From Solea solea (lineage: Eukaryota; Chordata; Actinopteri; Pleuronectiformes; Soleidae), in the NCBI RefSeq assembly GCF_958295425.1, contig NC_081145.1:21064465-21128464 (forward strand): 64,000 bases of DNA. The letters run 5' to 3'. Shown here one piece after another: positions 60,566-64,000 of the stretch. The notes under the pieces are model-generated. The model saw nothing but the letters and a program-made list of their open reading frames with translations, made no database searches and was not told the DNA's origin. Every line of letters begins with the position of its first letter. Within the stretch, counting starts at the first letter, position 1. The position numbers and the translations under genes were made by a program.

Positions 60566-61271
60566 TGAGCAGGGCCGGCCCGAGGCACAGGCAAACTAAG
60601 CAGCTGTGTAGTTCAATAGAGTGTGTTTTTTTTTTTAAATAACTTAAACAAGTGACATGATTGAATTAATGAATGTGAGCAAGGATGGATTACTGAAGGA
60701 GCCTACCGGGCCAAAGAGGACAAGGCACCCTGAAGCCCAAGCCCAAGTCACTACCTCAATAAGTGAAAAAGCAAAAGGCTATGAATCTGAACAAATTTCG
60801 GTATTGCCCTTCTCCAGCTGGCCATCTCAAAAATGCACCTGAATATAGGAAATCACATCTACCAAATTCATAATTTTCTGGGAGAGGATCCCAGACCCCC
60901 CTTCCCGTTTGCACCCACTCTTGAACAAATAGGGTGATCCTTATGCATCTGTGCCCAGGAGGACAGTAGTTCATAATCCGTCTGTATTAATACAATTGAT
61001 GATGTAACATTCATCATCATCATCATCATCATCATCCTCCGCTTATCCGGGGCCGGGTCGCGGGGGCAGCAGTTTCCGTAAGGGACCCCAAACTTCCTTT
61101 TCCCAAGCCGCATTGACCAGCTCCGACTGAGGGATCCCGAGGCGTTCCCAGGCCAGAGTGGAGATGTAATCTCTCCACCTTGTCCTAGGTCTACCCCGAG
61201 GTCTCCTCCCAGCTGGACGTGCCTGATATACCTCCCTCGGGAGGCGCCCAGGGGGCATCCTCACCAGATGC

Positions 61272-63174
61272 AGCAGAAAGAAAATGGAGGAAATCAAAAC
61301 ACCCTGATGACCTGCTTTCCTATCACTCTCTTCTCTCCACCTTCACTGCCTCTATCTCTGCAGCCAAACAATCTTTCTATCAGACTAAAATTCAATCCTC
61401 TTTCTCTAACCCCAAAAAACTTTTCTCTATCTTCTCTAACCTCCTTGATCCCCCCACCCCCCCTCCTCCTTCCTCCCTTCTACCAATTCACTTTGTCAAC
61501 TACTTCACAAAAAAGGTAGATGACATTCGCTCTTCTTTCTCAACCCCACCTCCTGATCTCACCACTCTACCAACCACACACTCAGCTCCTTCTCTATCCT
61601 CTTTCACCCCTCTATCTCAGGATCAAGTTCTTTCCCTAATAACCTCTGCCCGCCCCACCTCCTGCCCCCTTGACCCTATCCCCTCTCACCTTCTTCAGTC
61701 AATTGCTTCTGATCTTCTTCCTTTCCTCACCCACCTCATTAACACATCTCTATCATCTGGTTGCTTTCCGGACTCTCTTAAAGAGGCCAGAGTGATCCCC
61801 CTCCTTAAAAAACCCACCCTTGACCCGTCTGAAGTAAATAACTACAGACCTGTCTCTCTTCTTCCTTTTCTCTCCAAAACTCTGGAGAGTTTAGATTAAA
61901 TCTTTAATCAACTCTCCTCCTACCTTCACCGGAACAACCTTCTTGATCCTCTTCAGTCTGGTTTTAAAGCAGGTCACTCGACCGAAACTGCACTTCTTGC
62001 TGTCACTGAGCAACTCCACACTGCCAGGACTGCCTCTCTCTCCTCTGTGCTCATCCTCTTGGACCTTTCTGCAGCGTTTGACACAGTTAACCACCAGATC
62101 CTTACTTCCTCTCTTCAAGAACTAGGTGTCTCAGGCTCTGCACTTACCCTACTCTCGTCCTATCTTCAAAACCGAACATACAGAGTAACCTGGAGAGGAT
62201 CCGTGTCGGAACCCTGTCCTCTAGCTACTGGGGTCCCTCAGGGTTCTGTCTTGGGCCCTCTCCTCTTCTCTCTATACACCAACTCTCTTGGTTCGGTTAT
62301 TCGCTCTCATGGTTTTTCCTATCACAGCTACGCCGATGACACCCAACTCATTCTCTCTTTTCCCAGCTCCGACACACAGGTAGCAGAACGGATCACCGCT
62401 TGTCGGACTGACATCTCTCAGTGGATGTCTGACCATCACCTGAAACTCAATCTCGACAAGACTGAATTTCTTTTTCTCCCAGGAAAGGGCTCTCCCACCA
62501 CAGATCTAACCATCACCCTCGACAACTCTGTGGTAACTCCTTCTCACACCGCAAGGAACCTGGGTGTGACACTTGACGACCATCTCTCCCTCACTGCCAA
62601 CATTGCTGCAACAGCTAGATCTTGCAGATACATGTTGCACAACATCCGAAGGATTCGGCCTCTTCTAACCCAGAAGGCGGCACAGGTTCTGGTCCAGGCT
62701 CTTGTCATCTCACGCTTGGATTACTGCAACTCCCTCCTGGCTGGTCTTCCTGCATGCGCCATACGACCTCTGCAACTCATCCAGAATGCGGCAGCTCAAC
62801 TGGTCTTCAACTTACCAAAATTCACCCACACTACACCCCTCCTCCGCTCCCTTCACTGGCTTCCTGTAGCTGCTCGCATCCGCTTCAAGACTCTAGTGCT
62901 TGCGTTCCATGCTACAAACGGATCCGGTCCAGCCTACATCCAGGACATGATCAAAACCTACACCCCAGCCCGCCCACTCCGCTCTGCATCGACAAACCGG
63001 CTTGCTGCCCCCTCACTGAGAGGATCGCAGAGGCACTCGCAGAACTCGAGACTGTTCACTGTCCTCGCTCCCAAATGGTGGAACGATCTCCCCATCGACA
63101 TCCGGACAGCTGAAAGCCTCCACATCTTCCGACGCCGACTAAAAACACATCTCTTCCGACTCTACCTCGACTAA
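61272..63174 (+). pseudogene. L2 reverse transcriptase with one premature stop
   Basis: The reading frame is continuous except for one TAA at 61897-61899. It encodes the RT motifs DLSAAFDTVNHQIL (motif A), GVPQGSVLGPLLFSLYTN, and SYADDTQLIL (YADD catalytic box), and ends in RRRLKTHLFRLYLD. Apart from the stop and the missing 5' end it looks fresh. Confidence 0.9.
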
Positions 63175-63359
63175 GACGACAAAAAACAAACAAACAAAAA
63201 AAAAAACTTCGCACTTATGACTAGCACTTCATAGTTTGTTCTACTTGAAGCTCTTACTTACTTCTAGCTCTTATTTGTACCCAAATGTTTAAATGCACTT
63301 TTGTAAGTCGCTTTGGATAAAAGCGTCTGCTAAATGACATGTAATGTAATGTAATGTAA
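61272..63359 (+). mobile_element. L2 LINE, 5'-truncated, nested
   Basis: Inserted in the minus-strand LINE with AGATGC flanks (61266-61271 and 63360-63365). The tail TTTGGATAAAAGCGTCTGCT, then AAATGACATGTAATG repeats, is typical L2. The endonuclease domain is lost by truncation. Confidence 0.9.
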
Positions 63360-64000
63360 AGATGCCCGAACCACCTCAACTGGCTCCTTTCAACGTGAAG
63401 GAGCAGCGGTTCTACTCCGAGCTCCCCCCGGATGACCGAGCTTCTCACCCTATCTCTAAGGGAAAAGCCAGCCACCCTCCTGAGGAATCCCATTTCGGCC
63501 GCTTGTACCCGCGATCTCGTTCTTTCGGTCATGACCCAACCTTCATGACCATAGGTGAGGATAGGAACGAAGACTGACCGGTAGATCGAGAGCTTTGCCT
63601 TCCGGCTCAGCTCCCTTTTCGTCACAACCGTGCGGTAAAGCGAATGCAGTACCGCACCAGCTGCTCCGATTCTCCGGCCCATCTCCGGCTCCCTCGTCCC
63701 CTCACTCGTGAACAAGACCCCGAGATACTTGAACTCCTTCACCTGGGGCAAGGAGTCATTCCCTACCCGGAGAAGGCAATCCACCGGTTTCCTGCTTCAT
63801 GATGTAACATTATAGTGTGATATTTGTGTCAATAATCGTCAAGCACAGGTGGGGGGCCCAAATCAAATTCTGCTTAGGGCCCCCTAAAGGCTCTGGCCGG
63901 CACTGCTACTGAGTGTTTGTGTGTTGAGTGCTCTACCCAATCCCAGTTTGAAATATCCTGCTTTTAATGTCTTTGAGTCAAGCTGAACAGAGTCTGTTGT

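Larger units (their letters stand above)
61012..63798 (-). mobile_element. 5'-truncated LINE with 13-bp TSD, split by an L2
   Basis: On the minus strand the frame at 63784-63370 encodes VKEFKYLGVLFTSEGTREPE ... LTYGHEGWVMTERTRSRVQA ... GELGVEPLLLHVERSQLRWF. After the L2, 61297-61043 continues with VRMPPGRLPREVYQARPAGR ... RPRTRWRDYI. This is the C-terminal region of a teleost LINE (I/Nimb- or R4-like; clade unsure). The (GAT)n tail is at 61012-61034. ATGATGTAACATT flanks it at 60999-61011 and 63799-63811; arm 1 has the empty site at 40095-40107. Confidence 0.85.
60570..63905. mobile_element. hAT MITE copy 2, interrupted by a LINE
   Basis: Orthologous to 39673-40207, with the same termini and the same CTACTGAG flanks (60562-60569 and 63906-63913). 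It is split by the LINE at 61012-63798. Confidence 0.9.
50396..64000. repeat. Segmental duplication arm 2 (runs off the window)
   Basis: Homologous to 31698-40292 apart from private insertions: a SINE at 50.5-50.9 kb, a hAT element at 54.1-55.4 kb, a LINE at 56.6-58.0 kb, a partial tandem repeat at 59.6-60.6 kb, and nested LINEs at 61.0-63.8 kb. Arm 1-like sequence continues to the last base. Confidence 0.9.

Overview
The window is nuclear DNA from a teleost fish. The evidence is spliced protein genes with GT-AG introns, large AT-rich introns, dense microsatellites, and a teleost-type mix of Tc1/mariner, hAT, piggyBac, tRNA-SINE, L2 and Rex1-like elements. There is no prokaryotic-style gene packing, operon or CRISPR array.

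Left part (about 1-20.5 kb, minus strand): the 5' portion of akap13 (AKAP-Lbc, a PKA-anchoring protein and RhoGEF). I could join nine coding exons, from an N-terminus starting MKLNPQQAPLY to a 2.9 kb disordered exon, with every splice phase matching. Three further small exons (5505-5581, 694-766, 419-522) continue in phase. The C1, DH and PH domains lie beyond the left edge. Introns hold MITEs, SINE pieces and simple repeats.

Middle (20.5-31.2 kb): repeat-rich DNA, a degenerate 25-bp minisatellite, a decayed Tc1 copy, and an intact four-exon piggyBac transposase-derived gene (28358-30870, minus) with its DDD residues and C-terminal Cys-rich domain.

Right part (31.6-64 kb): a young tandem segmental duplication carrying two linked gene families I do not recognise with certainty. 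Family A is a 690-residue protein encoded without introns in the coding region. It has two intact copies (32083-34155 and 51132-53204) differing at 26 residues by my count. Family B is a 344-residue three-exon protein (44351-48924, plus) made of a long coiled coil, a hydrophobic glycine-rich hairpin at its exact midpoint, and a second coiled coil. A second B copy (exons at 41224 and 42356) is broken at a Tc1 element. Both families look like helical bundle proteins with a membrane-inserting segment, an architecture shared by alpha-pore-forming proteins (ClyA, HBL/Nhe, Xax/Yax) and, more loosely, apolipoprotein L. Both end in a Tyr-Tyr tail. The linkage, co-amplification and shared tail suggest an A/B two-component system; this is inference from architecture, not a recognised homology.

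The duplicated arms differ by clean transposon insertions (a 2.1 kb element in arm 1; SINE, hAT and Rex1-like LINE in arm 2; a three-level nest of hAT, LINE and L2 at the right end). These give target-site duplications and a relative chronology. The duplication runs off the right edge.
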